Assembly (NCBI GenBank): GCA_017395555.1
Contig: JAFPUE010000116.1
Coordinates: 1-32,718 of the forward strand
Source: Ruminiclostridium sp.
GTDB lineage: Bacteria > Bacillota > Clostridia > Oscillospirales > Ruminococcaceae
DNA: 32,718 bases
Reading direction: 5' to 3'
Of this stretch, positions 1-9,558 are shown piece after piece (the first letter of the stretch is position 1; each line of letters starts with the position of its first letter). Made by a program: the position numbers and the translations under genes. The notes below the pieces were generated by a model. It was given only the letters and a program-made list of their open reading frames with translations, was not told the DNA's origin and ran no database searches.

Positions 1-93
1 ATGGCGAGTGAAAAGGTCTGCGAAAAGGAAATATCCAAGGCAGACAACGAAGCTCTCATCGACAGATTTATCGCAGAGGTAGGAAAGGAATAA
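1..93 (+). CDS. atpF: ATP synthase F0 subunit b, C-terminal end (partial)
   Basis: An open frame enters at base 1 and ends at TAA 91-93. It gives 30 residues ending with the stretch LIDRFIAEVGKE. This acidic, helical tail sits 4 bases before atpH, where the b subunit lies in Clostridia ATP synthase operons. The C-terminus of b contacts the delta subunit as part of the peripheral stalk. The ATG at base 1 is probably an internal methionine, because b is normally about 160 residues; the rest lies outside the window. The identification rests on position and the typical tail, not on a full domain. Confidence 0.75.
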   Translation: MASEKVCEKEISKADNEALIDRFIAEVGKE

Positions 94-97
94 GAAC

Positions 98-646
98 ATG
101 GCAGGTTTAGTCGAAAAAACCTACGGCGATGCTCTCTTTGAACTTTTCCTCGAGGAAGACCCCTCAAAGCTCACATTGGCTAAAGAGGAGCTTTCTGCGG
201 TAAATTCGGTGATCTCGGAGGTCCCGGAGCTCATAAAGCTCTCGAAGACACCGACAGTCGGAAAGGAAGAAAAGCTCGGTATAATAAGCGAGGCATTTGA
301 AGGCAGGCTTTCCGGGTATATCTTCAACTTCCTTATGGTGCTGACCGAGGCGGGCAGGCTCGATTATTTCGGGAAAGTCACCGAATATTTCGGGCAGCGC
401 TGCAACGAATACCTCGGTATTGCGGACATCACGGTTATAACCTGTCAGCCGCTCACGGCAAAGGCAAAAGCGGAGCTTTCCGCGAAAATGGAGAAGCTCC
501 TCGGAAAGAAGATCGTGATGAAGGAAGAGATCGACACCTCGATCATCGGAGGTATCGTCGTAAAGAACGGCAATACTACACTTGACGGCAGCGTGAAGGC
601 AAAGCTCCGCGCCCTCAGGTCAGATATCGGCAGCGTTATCTGCTGA
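98..646 (+). CDS. atpH: ATP synthase F1 subunit delta
   Basis: The 182-residue product has the usual length for the OSCP/delta subunit, which links the F1 head to the b-subunit stalk. The N-terminal half is a helical bundle starting MAGLVEKTYGDALFEL, like the family's Y-A-x-A-L-F-E-L opening. The C-terminal half carries the conserved IIGGIVVKNGNTTLDGSVKA region (about residues 150-170), close to the family signature G-G-x-x-x-x-x-G-x-x-x-x-D-x-S. The ATG follows an AAAGGA-type ribosome site 4 bases after the atpF stop. It lies between atpF and atpA, the standard order. Confidence 0.95.
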   Translation: MAGLVEKTYGDALFELFLEEDPSKLTLAKEELSAVNSVISEVPELIKLSKTPTVGKEEKLGIISEAFEGRLSGYIFNFLMVLTEAGRLDYFGKVTEYFGQRCNEYLGIADITVITCQPLTAKAKAELSAKMEKLLGKKIVMKEEIDTSIIGGIVVKNGNTTLDGSVKAKLRALRSDIGSVIC

Positions 647-662
647 TGCTAAAAAGCAATCC

Positions 663-690
663 TCCCGCAAAAACGGGATGAAAGGAAAGA
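663..690 (+). promoter_or_regulatory. Hairpin plus GAAAGG ribosome site before atpA
   Basis: TCCCG (663-667) can pair with CGGGA (674-678) around an A-rich loop. GAAAGGAAAG follows immediately (680-689), ahead of the atpA ATG at 698. The same arrangement recurs before atpG and atpD. A role in translation tuning or RNA processing is inference. Confidence 0.5.
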
Positions 691-697
691 CGAGAAT

Positions 698-2200
698 ATG
701 GAATTACGCCCTGATGAAATAACAGGTATTATAAAATCCAAGATCAAGGCTTTTGATTCAAAGATCACTCTCACCGACACGGGTACAGTCGTTACCGTCG
801 GAGACGGTATCGTTCGTATCCACGGACTCGAGAACTGTATGATAAACGAGCTTCTCGAATTCGACAACGGCGTACAGTGCATGGCGCTCAACCTTGAACA
901 GGATTTTGTCGGCGCGGTTATGCTCGGCTCGGATGCCGAGATAAAGGAAGGTTCCAATGTTAAGAGAACGGGTAAGATCATATCCGTTCCGGTAGGCGAC
1001 GCACTTCTCGGACGTGTCGTAAACGCGCTCGGCGAGCCTATTGACGGCAAGGGACCGATCGTTTCGGACGAATACCGCCCCGTTGAAAGAATAGCACCCG
1101 GTATCATCACAAGAAAGTCGGTAGATACTCCGCTCCAGACGGGTATCAAGGCTATCGACTCAATGATCCCGATAGGACGCGGACAGCGTGAGCTTATCAT
1201 CGGCGACAGACAGACAGGTAAGACTGCTATCGCCGTAGATACCATAATCAACCAGAGAGACACAGACGTACTGTGCATCTACGTTGCGATCGGTCAGAAG
1301 GCTTCGACCGTTGCTTCCGTAGTTGAGCAGCTCAGAAGCGCCGGCGCTATGGATTACACCATAGTGGTCTCCGCTACCGCAGCGGAGCTTGCACCTCTCC
1401 AGTACATAGCCCCCTACTCGGGCTGCGCTATGGGTGAATACTTCATGGAGAAGGGCAAGGACGCGCTTATAATTTATGATGATCTTTCAAAGCACGCCGT
1501 CGCTTACCGTGCAATGTCGCTGCTCCTGAAACGTCCGCCGGGACGTGAGGCATACCCCGGAGATGTATTCTATCTCCATTCGAGACTGCTTGAACGTGCC
1601 GCCAACCTCAACGAGGACTACGGCGGAGGCTCGCTCACGGCACTGCCGATAATCGAGACACAGGCGGGCGACGTTTCGGCGTATATCCCGACAAACGTTA
1701 TCTCGATCACAGACGGTCAGATATTCCTTGAGACCGAGCTCTTCAACTCCGGTATCAGACCTGCGGTAAACCCGGGTATCTCGGTATCGCGTGTCGGCGG
1801 TTCGGCTCAGATAAAGGCGATGAAGAAGGTATCCGGTTCGCTGAAGCTCGAATACTCGCAGTACAGAGAGCTGCAGGCGTTCTCGCAGTTCGGCTCCGAT
1901 CTCGATGCGGATACGAAGGCAAGACTCGCAAAGGGCGAACGTATAGTTGCGGTGCTCAAACAGCCGCAGTCCTCGCCTATCACGGTTGAGAACCAGATTA
2001 TCATTATCTTCGCGGTAATCAACGATTACCTGAAGGATATACCCGTTGACAGAATTCCCGAGTATGAGACGGCGCTGTTCGAGCACATGGCTAACAACCA
2101 TGCCGAGATCATTGATGATCTCAAGAAGAACAAGGTTCTCTCTCCCGACAACGAGGAGAAGCTGAGAGCGGTCCTCAAGACCTTCGCGTCGCAGTTCTGA
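698..2200 (+). CDS. atpA: ATP synthase F1 subunit alpha
   Basis: The 500-residue product is the non-catalytic nucleotide-binding subunit of the F1 hexamer. It shows the Walker A motif GDRQTGKT at residues 169-176, the N-terminal beta-barrel [16 protein letters not shown], and the alpha/beta signature [17 protein letters not shown] near residue 360. Length and motif spacing match the bacterial family, and nothing is missing. The start follows GAAAGGAAAG, which is preceded by a short TCCCG/CGGGA hairpin at 663-678. It is co-transcribed with atpH upstream and a small ORF downstream. Confidence 0.98.
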   Translation: MELRPDEITGIIKSKIKAFDSKITLTDTGTVVTVGDGIVRIHGLENCMINELLEFDNGVQCMALNLEQDFVGAVMLGSDAEIKEGSNVKRTGKIISVPVGDALLGRVVNALGEPIDGKGPIVSDEYRPVERIAPGIITRKSVDTPLQTGIKAIDSMIPIGRGQRELIIGDRQTGKTAIAVDTIINQRDTDVLCIYVAIGQKASTVASVVEQLRSAGAMDYTIVVSATAAELAPLQYIAPYSGCAMGEYFMEKGKDALIIYDDLSKHAVAYRAMSLLLKRPPGREAYPGDVFYLHSRLLERAANLNEDYGGGSLTALPIIETQAGDVSAYIPTNVISITDGQIFLETELFNSGIRPAVNPGISVSRVGGSAQIKAMKKVSGSLKLEYSQYRELQAFSQFGSDLDADTKARLAKGERIVAVLKQPQSSPITVENQIIIIFAVINDYLKDIPVDRIPEYETALFEHMANNHAEIIDDLKKNKVLSPDNEEKLRAVLKTFASQF

Positions 2201-2244
2201 CAGCGGCAAATACCCCGAAGCACAGAATAAGGAGGGAAAATGAT

Positions 2245-2364
2245 ATGAGTAAATCCGCTTTTGTACTTAGTATAATATCTATTAGCCTGTCGGCAATACT
2301 TGCCGCAGCAGCGGTTTTCCTTATCCTTACAAACAAAGTCGTTTATATCGAAAGCGACCGTTGA
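2245..2364 (+). CDS. Small single-span membrane peptide in the ATP synthase operon (39 aa)
   Basis: I do not recognise this gene. A strong ribosome site (AAGGAGGG, 2229-2236) precedes ATG 2245. The frame encodes 39 residues: a short polar start (MSKSAF), a hydrophobic stretch of about 24 residues (roughly residues 5-29, rich in Ile, Leu, Ala and Ser), then a charged tail NKVVYIESDR. This predicts one transmembrane helix with a short polar C-terminus. It lies between atpA and atpG, which usually adjoin directly, so it is likely co-translated with the complex. It could be an accessory or assembly peptide, or an unrelated insertion. An earlier ATG at 2240 gives only two codons. Confidence 0.7.
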   Translation: MSKSAFVLSIISISLSAILAAAAVFLILTNKVVYIESDR

Positions 2365-2394
2365 TGACGGACCGGAAGTCCGGCATTGATCATC

Positions 2395-2425
2395 TCCGCG
2401 CCGAAAACGCGGATCCTGAAAGGAA
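2395..2425 (+). promoter_or_regulatory. Hairpin plus TGAAAGGA ribosome site before atpG
   Basis: TCCGCG (2395-2400) pairs with CGCGGA (2408-2413). CCTGAAAGGAATGGG follows and serves as the ribosome site for the TTG start at 2434. It matches the pattern seen before atpA and atpD. Confidence 0.5.
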
Positions 2426-2433
2426 TGGGATAA

Positions 2434-3294
2434 TTGGCTACAGGCAACATGAAGGACATTAAGCGCCGCATAAAGAGCGTAAGCTCGACGAGACAGATAA
2501 CCAAAGCTATGGAGCTTGTTGCCTCGTCAAAGCTCAGAAAAGCAAAGCAGCGCTCCGAGAGCGGACGTCCTTACTTTGAAGCACAGTATGAGCTTCTTTC
2601 AGAGATCGCTTCCGTAAAGAAGGATTTCAGCACTATATTCACCGAGCCGCGCGAGATAAAGAACCGCCTGTTTATTGTAGTTGCGGGCGACAGAGGTCTC
2701 GCGGGCGGCTTCAACTCGAATATTCTCAAACACGCAGTCGCGGCGCATAAGGACGATGCCGTAAAGCCGAAGATCATCGCGATAGGCAGGAAGGCTGTCG
2801 ATTTCTTTGAAAAGCGCGGATATGAGCTTGTCGCGAAGTACCCGTATTTCGCGGAAAAGGCAAAGACCGGCAACTGTATGGATATCGCGCAGATCGCGGT
2901 AGATCTGTTCGCGGTGGGCGAGGTGGACGAAGTCGAGCTGTTCTATACGGCGTTCGTTTCTCCTCTCGTGCAGACTCCCGAGTCCGCAAAGCTCCTGCCG
3001 ATAGCAAATATCGGTGCAGGAACAGGCGACGACAACGGGCTTATCACTTATGACCCGTCTCCGGAAGCGGTATTCGACAGAGTCGTGCCGAAGTTCGTGA
3101 TGAGTATGATAAGCTGCGCAGTAGTCGAATCGTTCGCTTCCGAGCAGGGCGCAAGACGCACCGCTATGGAGAATGCTACCGACAACGCAGATGAGATGAT
3201 CGCTAACCTGTCCCTCGTATATAACCGCGCAAGACAGGAGAAGATCACAAACGAGATCACCGAGATCGTCTCCGGCGCGAACGCACTCAGCTGA
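2434..3294 (+). CDS. atpG: ATP synthase F1 subunit gamma
   Basis: The 286-residue product is the rotating central stalk subunit. The N-terminus has the family signature NMKDIKRRIKSVSSTRQITK followed by AMELVASSKLRKA, which forms the coiled coil. The C-terminus ends with the matching helix, including ENATDNADEMI and a long helix to EIVSGANALS. Translation is taken from the TTG at 2434, giving (M)ATGNMKDI, because AAAGGAATGGG lies at the right distance. The ATG at 2449 would remove only five residues. A gap of 69 bases separates it from the small upstream ORF and 248 structured bases separate it from atpD. Confidence 0.96.
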   Translation: MATGNMKDIKRRIKSVSSTRQITKAMELVASSKLRKAKQRSESGRPYFEAQYELLSEIASVKKDFSTIFTEPREIKNRLFIVVAGDRGLAGGFNSNILKHAVAAHKDDAVKPKIIAIGRKAVDFFEKRGYELVAKYPYFAEKAKTGNCMDIAQIAVDLFAVGEVDEVELFYTAFVSPLVQTPESAKLLPIANIGAGTGDDNGLITYDPSPEAVFDRVVPKFVMSMISCAVVESFASEQGARRTAMENATDNADEMIANLSLVYNRARQEKITNEITEIVSGANALS

Positions 3295-4943
<1,649 letters not shown>

Positions 4944-4961
4944 CCGAAAGGGCGTGTGGAA

Positions 4962-5372
4962 ATGACACCGTTTAAACTTCAGATAATCACCCCCGACGGC
5001 GTGATCTTTGACGGCATGACCGAAAATGTCATCGTCCGCACCACCGTCGGAGACAAGGGTATCCTTGCGCACCACGAGCCTTATGTGGCGGCAATAACGA
5101 TCAGTAAATTCAAGGTCAAGATCAACGGAGAGTTCCGCTACGGTGCGATATCTTCCGGCGTTATAAAGGTCAGCAAGGACAAGACTGTGATACTCGCACA
5201 GAGCTGCGAATGGGCCGACGAGATTGACGTTGACCGTGCTGTCCGCGCAAAGCAGGTTGCGGAAGAACGCATCAGCACTTATGAAAAGTCTAACGATCAG
5301 AAAAACCTCGATATTGCGGAATTCAAGCTCAAAAGAGCGCTGAACCGTATCGAGATCGCGAAGCTGAAATAA
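4962..5372 (+). CDS. atpC: ATP synthase F1 subunit epsilon
   Basis: The 136-residue product matches the epsilon subunit, which couples the gamma stalk to the c-ring and can inhibit ATP hydrolysis. The N-terminal beta-sandwich has FKLQIITPDGVIFDG and VGDKGILAHHEPYVAAI. The C-terminal helical hairpin includes RAKQVAEERI and AEFKLKRALNRIEIA. I chose ATG 4962 because GAAAGGG (4946-4952) is about 9 bases upstream; an in-frame GTG at 4956 would be too close to it. It ends the operon. I see no convincing terminator before the next promoter at 5424. Confidence 0.93.
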   Translation: MTPFKLQIITPDGVIFDGMTENVIVRTTVGDKGILAHHEPYVAAITISKFKVKINGEFRYGAISSGVIKVSKDKTVILAQSCEWADEIDVDRAVRAKQVAEERISTYEKSNDQKNLDIAEFKLKRALNRIEIAKLK

Positions 5373-5423
5373 GGCTTTTGTCAAATTCGGCAATTTCACA
5401 AAATTATTTGTGCAAAATGACCA

Positions 5424-5452
5424 TTGACCGAAAAATGTCTATATTATATAAT
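5424..5452 (+). promoter_or_regulatory. Sigma-A promoter for the surface protein gene
   Basis: A -35 box TTGACC (5424-5429) and a perfect -10 box TATAAT (5447-5452) are separated by 17 bases. Transcription would start near 5459, about 45 bases upstream of ATG 5504. The next gene can therefore be expressed independently of the ATP synthase operon. Confidence 0.85.
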
Positions 5453-5503
5453 AGAGTGTGATGTAACGGCGACTTGCCGTTCAAAATAAGGAGGATAAAT
5501 TTT

Positions 5504-6388
5504 ATGAATTTCAAGAAGACTATCGCATGTGCAGCTGCAGCTGCAGTAACCGCTGCCTCTCTTGCTACCGTTGCAGGCGCAGAGCTCGTAGAAATAGACG
5601 ACGTACTTGACGCTAACGGACTTGAGCTTCTCGACAGTACAGCAAACTCGTGGATGCCTATCGCATACTACGACGGTACACGTCCGAAGATCGATCCCAA
5701 CAAGGCTATCGTTGACTACGGTGTTGACTGGTCTCAGGCAAAGTCGGTAGAGGTTATATTCTCTGTTACAGAGGATACCCGTGAGGACTGGGACGGCGGC
5801 TTTGGCGGCGCTATCGTTGTATCCAGCAACTCGCCCACAGATGCTTCCCACAACTGGCCGGCATACGACTTCTGGGGAGTTACGGATGAAGCACTCGAAA
5901 TAGACACTTATGAGAGCGCAAAGTCCCTGCAGCTCCAGAAGATAGCTGATTACACATACAAGATCGAATGCCCGATCGACAACACAAACAATGTTGTTGA
6001 TAACCCGCAGCTCGTTCAGATCGCTATTCAGGACTGGTCCGGTGTTACATGGTGGACAATGGACGTAGTTTCCATGACAGTTAAGGATGCAGGCGGCAAC
6101 ACGATCATCGCTTGGGATCAGGCAGGTCAGTGCTCGCTTTCTCCCGTAGGCGCAGCTTCCGCAGCAGTTGAAGAAGCTCCGGCAGTAGTTGCAGAAGCTC
6201 CCGCTGAAGAAGCAGCTCCCGCAGCAACCGAGACAGTAGCAGCTCCCGCTCCCGCAACAGGCGACGTTGCAGCAGCAACAGTTTCCACAAAGGGCTCTCC
6301 CGAGACAGGTATCGAGGACGTTGCAGTTGTAGCAGGTATCGCTCTCTTAGCAGGCGGCGCATTCATAGTTGCAAAGAAGAGAAAGTAA
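5504..6388 (+). CDS. Secreted, sortase-anchored surface protein with a beta-rich domain
   Basis: The 294-residue product begins with a signal peptide (MNFKKTIACAAAAAVTAASL, cleavage near residues 28-30). A domain of about 180 residues follows, rich in Trp, Tyr, Asp and Thr, with DWSQAKSVEVIFSV and VQIAIQDWSGVTWWTMDV. This is suggestive of a beta-sandwich carbohydrate-binding fold, but I cannot assign a family. A low-complexity Ala/Pro/Glu linker (about residues 215-262) leads to SPETG, a hydrophobic helix and the tail KKRK, the layout of an LPXTG-like sorting signal. No enzymatic motif is visible. ATG 5504 follows AAGGAGGATAAATTTT; an upstream in-frame TTG at 5474 lacks a ribosome site. It has its own promoter and terminator. 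Confidence 0.85.
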   Translation: MNFKKTIACAAAAAVTAASLATVAGAELVEIDDVLDANGLELLDSTANSWMPIAYYDGTRPKIDPNKAIVDYGVDWSQAKSVEVIFSVTEDTREDWDGGFGGAIVVSSNSPTDASHNWPAYDFWGVTDEALEIDTYESAKSLQLQKIADYTYKIECPIDNTNNVVDNPQLVQIAIQDWSGVTWWTMDVVSMTVKDAGGNTIIAWDQAGQCSLSPVGAASAAVEEAPAVVAEAPAEEAAPAATETVAAPAPATGDVAAATVSTKGSPETGIEDVAVVAGIALLAGGAFIVAKKRK

Positions 6389-6561
6389 GCGGGGAACGCC
6401 CCGCGGCGTTATGCGTAGCGACACTCTTCTATGGGCGGGCGCAGCGCCTCGGTTAGTTATTCCCTTCTATTTAAAGTAAAAGAAACCGCACAGACCAATT
6501 GGGTAATACCACTATAGAAGTTTTCACAAACACTATGGTTCAGGCAACCAGCGGGTAAATA

Positions 6562-6598
6562 AAGAACAGTATCACAAAAATGATACTGTTCTTTTTTA
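6562..6598 (+). terminator. Strong intrinsic terminator, possibly bidirectional
   Basis: A 13-bp perfect stem (6562-6574 with 6581-6593) encloses a 6-base loop, and a T-run (6592-6597) follows on the + strand. It ends the surface protein transcript. On the - strand it lies just past the stop of the glutamyl-hydrolase gene, followed by CTTTATTTA, so it may also end the converging operon. The 170 bases between 6389 and 6561 hold no ORF, only a GCGGGG/CCCCGC hairpin (6389-6404) without a T-run. Confidence 0.9.
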
Positions 6599-6612
6599 TA
6601 TACCTTATTATA

Positions 6613-7326
6613 TTATCTGCAAGCTCTCACAAAAGCAGAAAAAATCTCTCTGCTCTCCTCGCTTACTTTATACGAGAATTCCGGATGCCACTGTACGGCC
6701 CAGAGGAACGTCTGCTCAGGACAGTACACTGCTTCGGCCAGACCGTCCTCCGATAGCGCCATACATTTAAGGCGCGGGGAGAGCTCACATACTCCCGAAT
6801 GATGATAACTGTTGACATTTATATGTTCTCTTTTGAAAAGGTCATAAAGCGGGGTATCGTTTATTATCCTGACCTCATGCGACGGACGGTCATACGGTGG
6901 CGTCTGATGATGCTCGACCGTGGAAGGGAGCTGGGTCGGAATATCCTGATACAGTGTCCCGCCAAGCGCCGCGTTTATAAACTGTATTCCTCTGCAAATG
7001 CCGAGAACAGGTCTGTCGGTATCCATCGCGATATTCAGCAGTACAGTCTCCATGCTGTCGCGTTCGGGACAGCACTCACCGCAGATGTTCAGCTTTATGC
7101 CTTTGTATATCTCTGGAGAAACGTCCTGACCACCGGTAAAAAGAAATCCGTCAAGATGCCCGGTGAGCTGCGTCAGTATCTCACGGTCGCTTGTTAGCGG
7201 AAGTACGATCGGTACAGCACCCGCCTGTAATAGCCCGTCCATGTAACCGGGCAGCATCCAGAGGCTCTCCCGCTGTATATCGACAAGCGGCGTAACTCCT
7301 ATCAAAGGCTTTTTTATAGTATCCAT
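6613..7326 (-). CDS. Gamma-glutamyl-gamma-aminobutyrate hydrolase-like (peptidase C26 / class-I amidotransferase fold)
   Basis: The 237-residue product matches the PuuD-type family, which hydrolyses gamma-glutamyl amide bonds. The nucleophile elbow PVLGICRG places Cys111, and WAVQWHPEF gives His214 and Glu216, completing the triad. The oxyanion region FLFTGGQDVSPEIY is also present. ATG 7326 follows GAGGTGG at a 5-base spacing. It is the last gene of the - strand operon that starts near 14204, 17 bases after the FUSC-HAD gene. In this context it may trim or recycle a gamma-linked conjugate; the substrate is not deducible from sequence. Confidence 0.85.
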   Translation of the reverse strand: MDTIKKPLIGVTPLVDIQRESLWMLPGYMDGLLQAGAVPIVLPLTSDREILTQLTGHLDGFLFTGGQDVSPEIYKGIKLNICGECCPERDSMETVLLNIAMDTDRPVLGICRGIQFINAALGGTLYQDIPTQLPSTVEHHQTPPYDRPSHEVRIINDTPLYDLFKREHINVNSYHHSGVCELSPRLKCMALSEDGLAEAVYCPEQTFLWAVQWHPEFSYKVSEESREIFSAFVRACR

Positions 7327-7343
7327 TTTTCCACCTCGTTTGT

Positions 7344-8633
7344 TTATCTGTTCAGGAATCCGCTTCTGTGTATTCTTTTCAGCCGCTTTACTGTCGCGTT
7401 TCCGCCGCCGTCACCGACATATACATCATATTCGCCCTCAATGCTTCCGAAAGTGACAGTTTTATCCGCACCGACATACTCCTTCAGCTTTTTGATCATT
7501 TCCTGCTTTGAAGCCTTATTTGAGAATACTTTGAGATACGAAAACCCGCTGTATTCCGACGGTGAGACCGTTATCTTGACCGTATCGCCAAGTTTTTCCC
7601 GCAGTCTTTCTTCGAGTCCGGAAATATCAGCGTCCTCTGCCAGTACGGTCAGGTACAGGACTTTCTCCGAGCCGTCATTGTGTCGGTATGACGACCTGAT
7701 GTAGTTTCTGAACGGCGAATGTCTGTGAGTTTCAAAAAGGTCTTTTTCCGCGGAGTTTTTTAGTTCGCTGTAAAAGATCAGCAGAGTCGAGTCATACATC
7801 GTGTTCACAAAGCAGTGCAGACCGCTTTCGGCTATTATCCTTTCGGCTTTGGCGCAGATTTCCTGCGGCAGAAAGACCGTTTCTATATATTGCTTCTCCT
7901 TTATATCGTAGATAGCGGCGCCGTCCATAACAATGACCGGCAGTTCAAGCTCGACCCCTTTCATTATGGAGATAAGCTCTGCCGGCGTGCGAACTGTCGA
8001 TATTGTGAACTTTATACCGTTTTTTATCAGCCTGTTCAGTTCCACCTTGCTGAACGATGCCGTGTGAGAGTCCGATGAAACAAGAACATCGTCTATACCG
8101 CTTATGTAAAGTGTTCTGCTGTCGGGATACCTTATCGGCAGTCGGAAGTCGTTCACAGCAACACCGATCAGTATGCCGATGAATGTATCTATCACTCTGT
8201 TGAAAACGAAGATATACGGATCCTCATCAAAGGAGTGGGTCAGCGCGATGCTCAGGAATACCACACAGGAAAAGAATGATGCGGTGCGCTTATCAAGCAC
8301 GACCGTGGAATAGATCACCGGAACGATCAGGACGCTTGCGGACAGATATACGAGTGTCGGCTCCCGCAAGTCGAGACATTTTACGGCTATGAGAAACGCA
8401 AGTCCGAACACGGCGCCTATTATCGTTCCCGACAAACGCTGCCATGCATTATTTTTGGTCTTGTCGGCATACGGCTGCATACACCAGAGCGCGGCAAGTG
8501 CGCTGTAGAACGGTATCCCGTTCGCTACCGGAAGCAGAGTACGGATGAAATATACGGCCATGCACAGCATGACCGCAAGCGCCGATTTGATTATCCTCGC
8601 GCCTATCGGCGGCAGCTTCTTCAATGTTACCAT
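7344..8633 (-). CDS. FUSC/aromatic-acid-exporter-like membrane domain fused to a degenerate Cof-type HAD domain
   Basis: The 429-residue product has two parts. Residues 1-165 hold about six hydrophobic spans, including LAVMLCMAVYFI, GTIIGAVFGLAFLIAV and FIGILIGVAV, arranged like the ArAE/FUSC exporter family. Residues about 172-429 align with a Cof-type HAD phosphatase: LYISGIDDVLV in place of motif I, ISTVRTPAEL at motif II, VIVMDGAAIYD, SNKASK with the motif III Lys373, and FGSIEGEYD at motif IV. The motif I nucleophile position is Gly179 rather than Asp, and the motif IV Asp pair is not preserved, so phosphatase activity is unlikely. It starts 1 base after the upstream stop with no clear ribosome site, suggesting coupled translation. 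Operon context suggests it exports, or senses, the operon product. Confidence 0.75.
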   Translation of the reverse strand: MVTLKKLPPIGARIIKSALAVMLCMAVYFIRTLLPVANGIPFYSALAALWCMQPYADKTKNNAWQRLSGTIIGAVFGLAFLIAVKCLDLREPTLVYLSASVLIVPVIYSTVVLDKRTASFFSCVVFLSIALTHSFDEDPYIFVFNRVIDTFIGILIGVAVNDFRLPIRYPDSRTLYISGIDDVLVSSDSHTASFSKVELNRLIKNGIKFTISTVRTPAELISIMKGVELELPVIVMDGAAIYDIKEKQYIETVFLPQEICAKAERIIAESGLHCFVNTMYDSTLLIFYSELKNSAEKDLFETHRHSPFRNYIRSSYRHNDGSEKVLYLTVLAEDADISGLEERLREKLGDTVKITVSPSEYSGFSYLKVFSNKASKQEMIKKLKEYVGADKTVTFGSIEGEYDVYVGDGGGNATVKRLKRIHRSGFLNR

Positions 8634-8634
8634 T

Positions 8635-9558
8635 TTATCTGATTATCTTGCAGCAGACAGTCTTCTCGCTGATGAGAGGACTTTTGTACTCGAAATAAAC
8701 TATCCCGGGAACGGGAGATCGCACCTCCGCCTTAACCGTACCCTCAAACGGGTCGGTCACCTTGCCGAGCAGGTCGCCCACAGCCACGGTCTTTCCGATC
8801 TTTACCGCGCCTATATATATACCGGCGGATTCCGACTGCACATTGAACGTGTTTGCTTCATGCACTATCAGTGTGTTGTAGCCCGGACGCACATTGACGA
8901 TCAGCGCACCCACGCTGCCCAGAAAACGAAGCATAGCACAGACAGCCTCGTCTGCGGACTCCTCATCTATCGTGTCAGTCGAGTTGGTATAAACGGAAAA
9001 CGCCTTCGTTTCCCATACCTGCCAGTTGTAATTCAGCGTGGTGGTATCGTAAGGGCGGGGAACTCTGATTATTCCAAACTGTAAGCCGAAATTCTTCATG
9101 AGCTTCGGGTCGGTAAAGCCGGTGTCCATCATTTTGACGTGCGGCAGGAAATTGCCCTGCTGATAGAAGCTTGCGAGCTGCATACCGTATTCGTAGCCCT
9201 GTAAATTGCGGAATATGCCGTCTGCGATACGCTGAGTGGTCTCGCCCTGATCATATCCCGGGAACATTCTGTTTATATCCGTGTTGTCCATAGCCCAGAA
9301 CCGCTTGCCGATATTCATTGAGTAGCAGTTCACGCACGGCACGACCATGATCTCGATGCCGTCTGTTATGCAGTGCTTTTCCTCAAGAGTTTTCAGCTCC
9401 GCGATCATGCGGCTGCAAACATACATCTGCTGTATCTCGTTGCCGCGCAGAGCGCCTACAATTGCTGCGAGTTTCTTTCCGCTTCCGAACTTGTAGCCGA
9501 TAATGTCGAGCTGCTCACGATACGGCGAGCGAAGTGAATACAAAATTTCCTTTCTCAT
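8635..9558 (-). CDS. Degenerate succinylglutamate desuccinylase/aspartoacylase-family paralog
   Basis: The 307-residue product is a paralog of its upstream neighbour (9555-10505). Both share a conserved NRxFPG at residues 96-101 and a C-terminal barrel-like domain with GDLLGKVxDPFEGTVKAEV. The zinc site of the M14-like family has decayed here. The HGDE motif reads RGNE (His to Arg38, Glu41 kept), the second zinc His is Ala129, and the catalytic Glu is Tyr190. It probably lacks hydrolase activity and may act as a partner or binding subunit. ATG 9558 follows AGAGGTGA and overlaps the stop of the upstream gene by four bases (ATGA), so the pair is translationally coupled. Confidence 0.8.
   Translation of the reverse strand: MRKEILYSLRSPYREQLDIIGYKFGSGKKLAAIVGALRGNEIQQMYVCSRMIAELKTLEEKHCITDGIEIMVVPCVNCYSMNIGKRFWAMDNTDINRMFPGYDQGETTQRIADGIFRNLQGYEYGMQLASFYQQGNFLPHVKMMDTGFTDPKLMKNFGLQFGIIRVPRPYDTTTLNYNWQVWETKAFSVYTNSTDTIDEESADEAVCAMLRFLGSVGALIVNVRPGYNTLIVHEANTFNVQSESAGIYIGAVKIGKTVAVGDLLGKVTDPFEGTVKAEVRSPVPGIVYFEYKSPLISEKTVCCKIIR

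Noticed and set aside
649-2209. Long - strand ORFs opposite atpA
   Set aside because: They mirror a strongly conserved gene in other frames, have no ribosome sites and show no recognisable domain.
5397-5412. CACAAA/TTTGTG stem as the ATP synthase terminator
   Set aside because: The stem is short and AT-rich with no T-run, and it lies just before the next promoter. It could equally be an operator.
6389-6404. GCGGGG/CCCCGC hairpin as terminator of the surface protein gene
   Set aside because: No T-run follows, and a far better terminator lies at 6562-6598.
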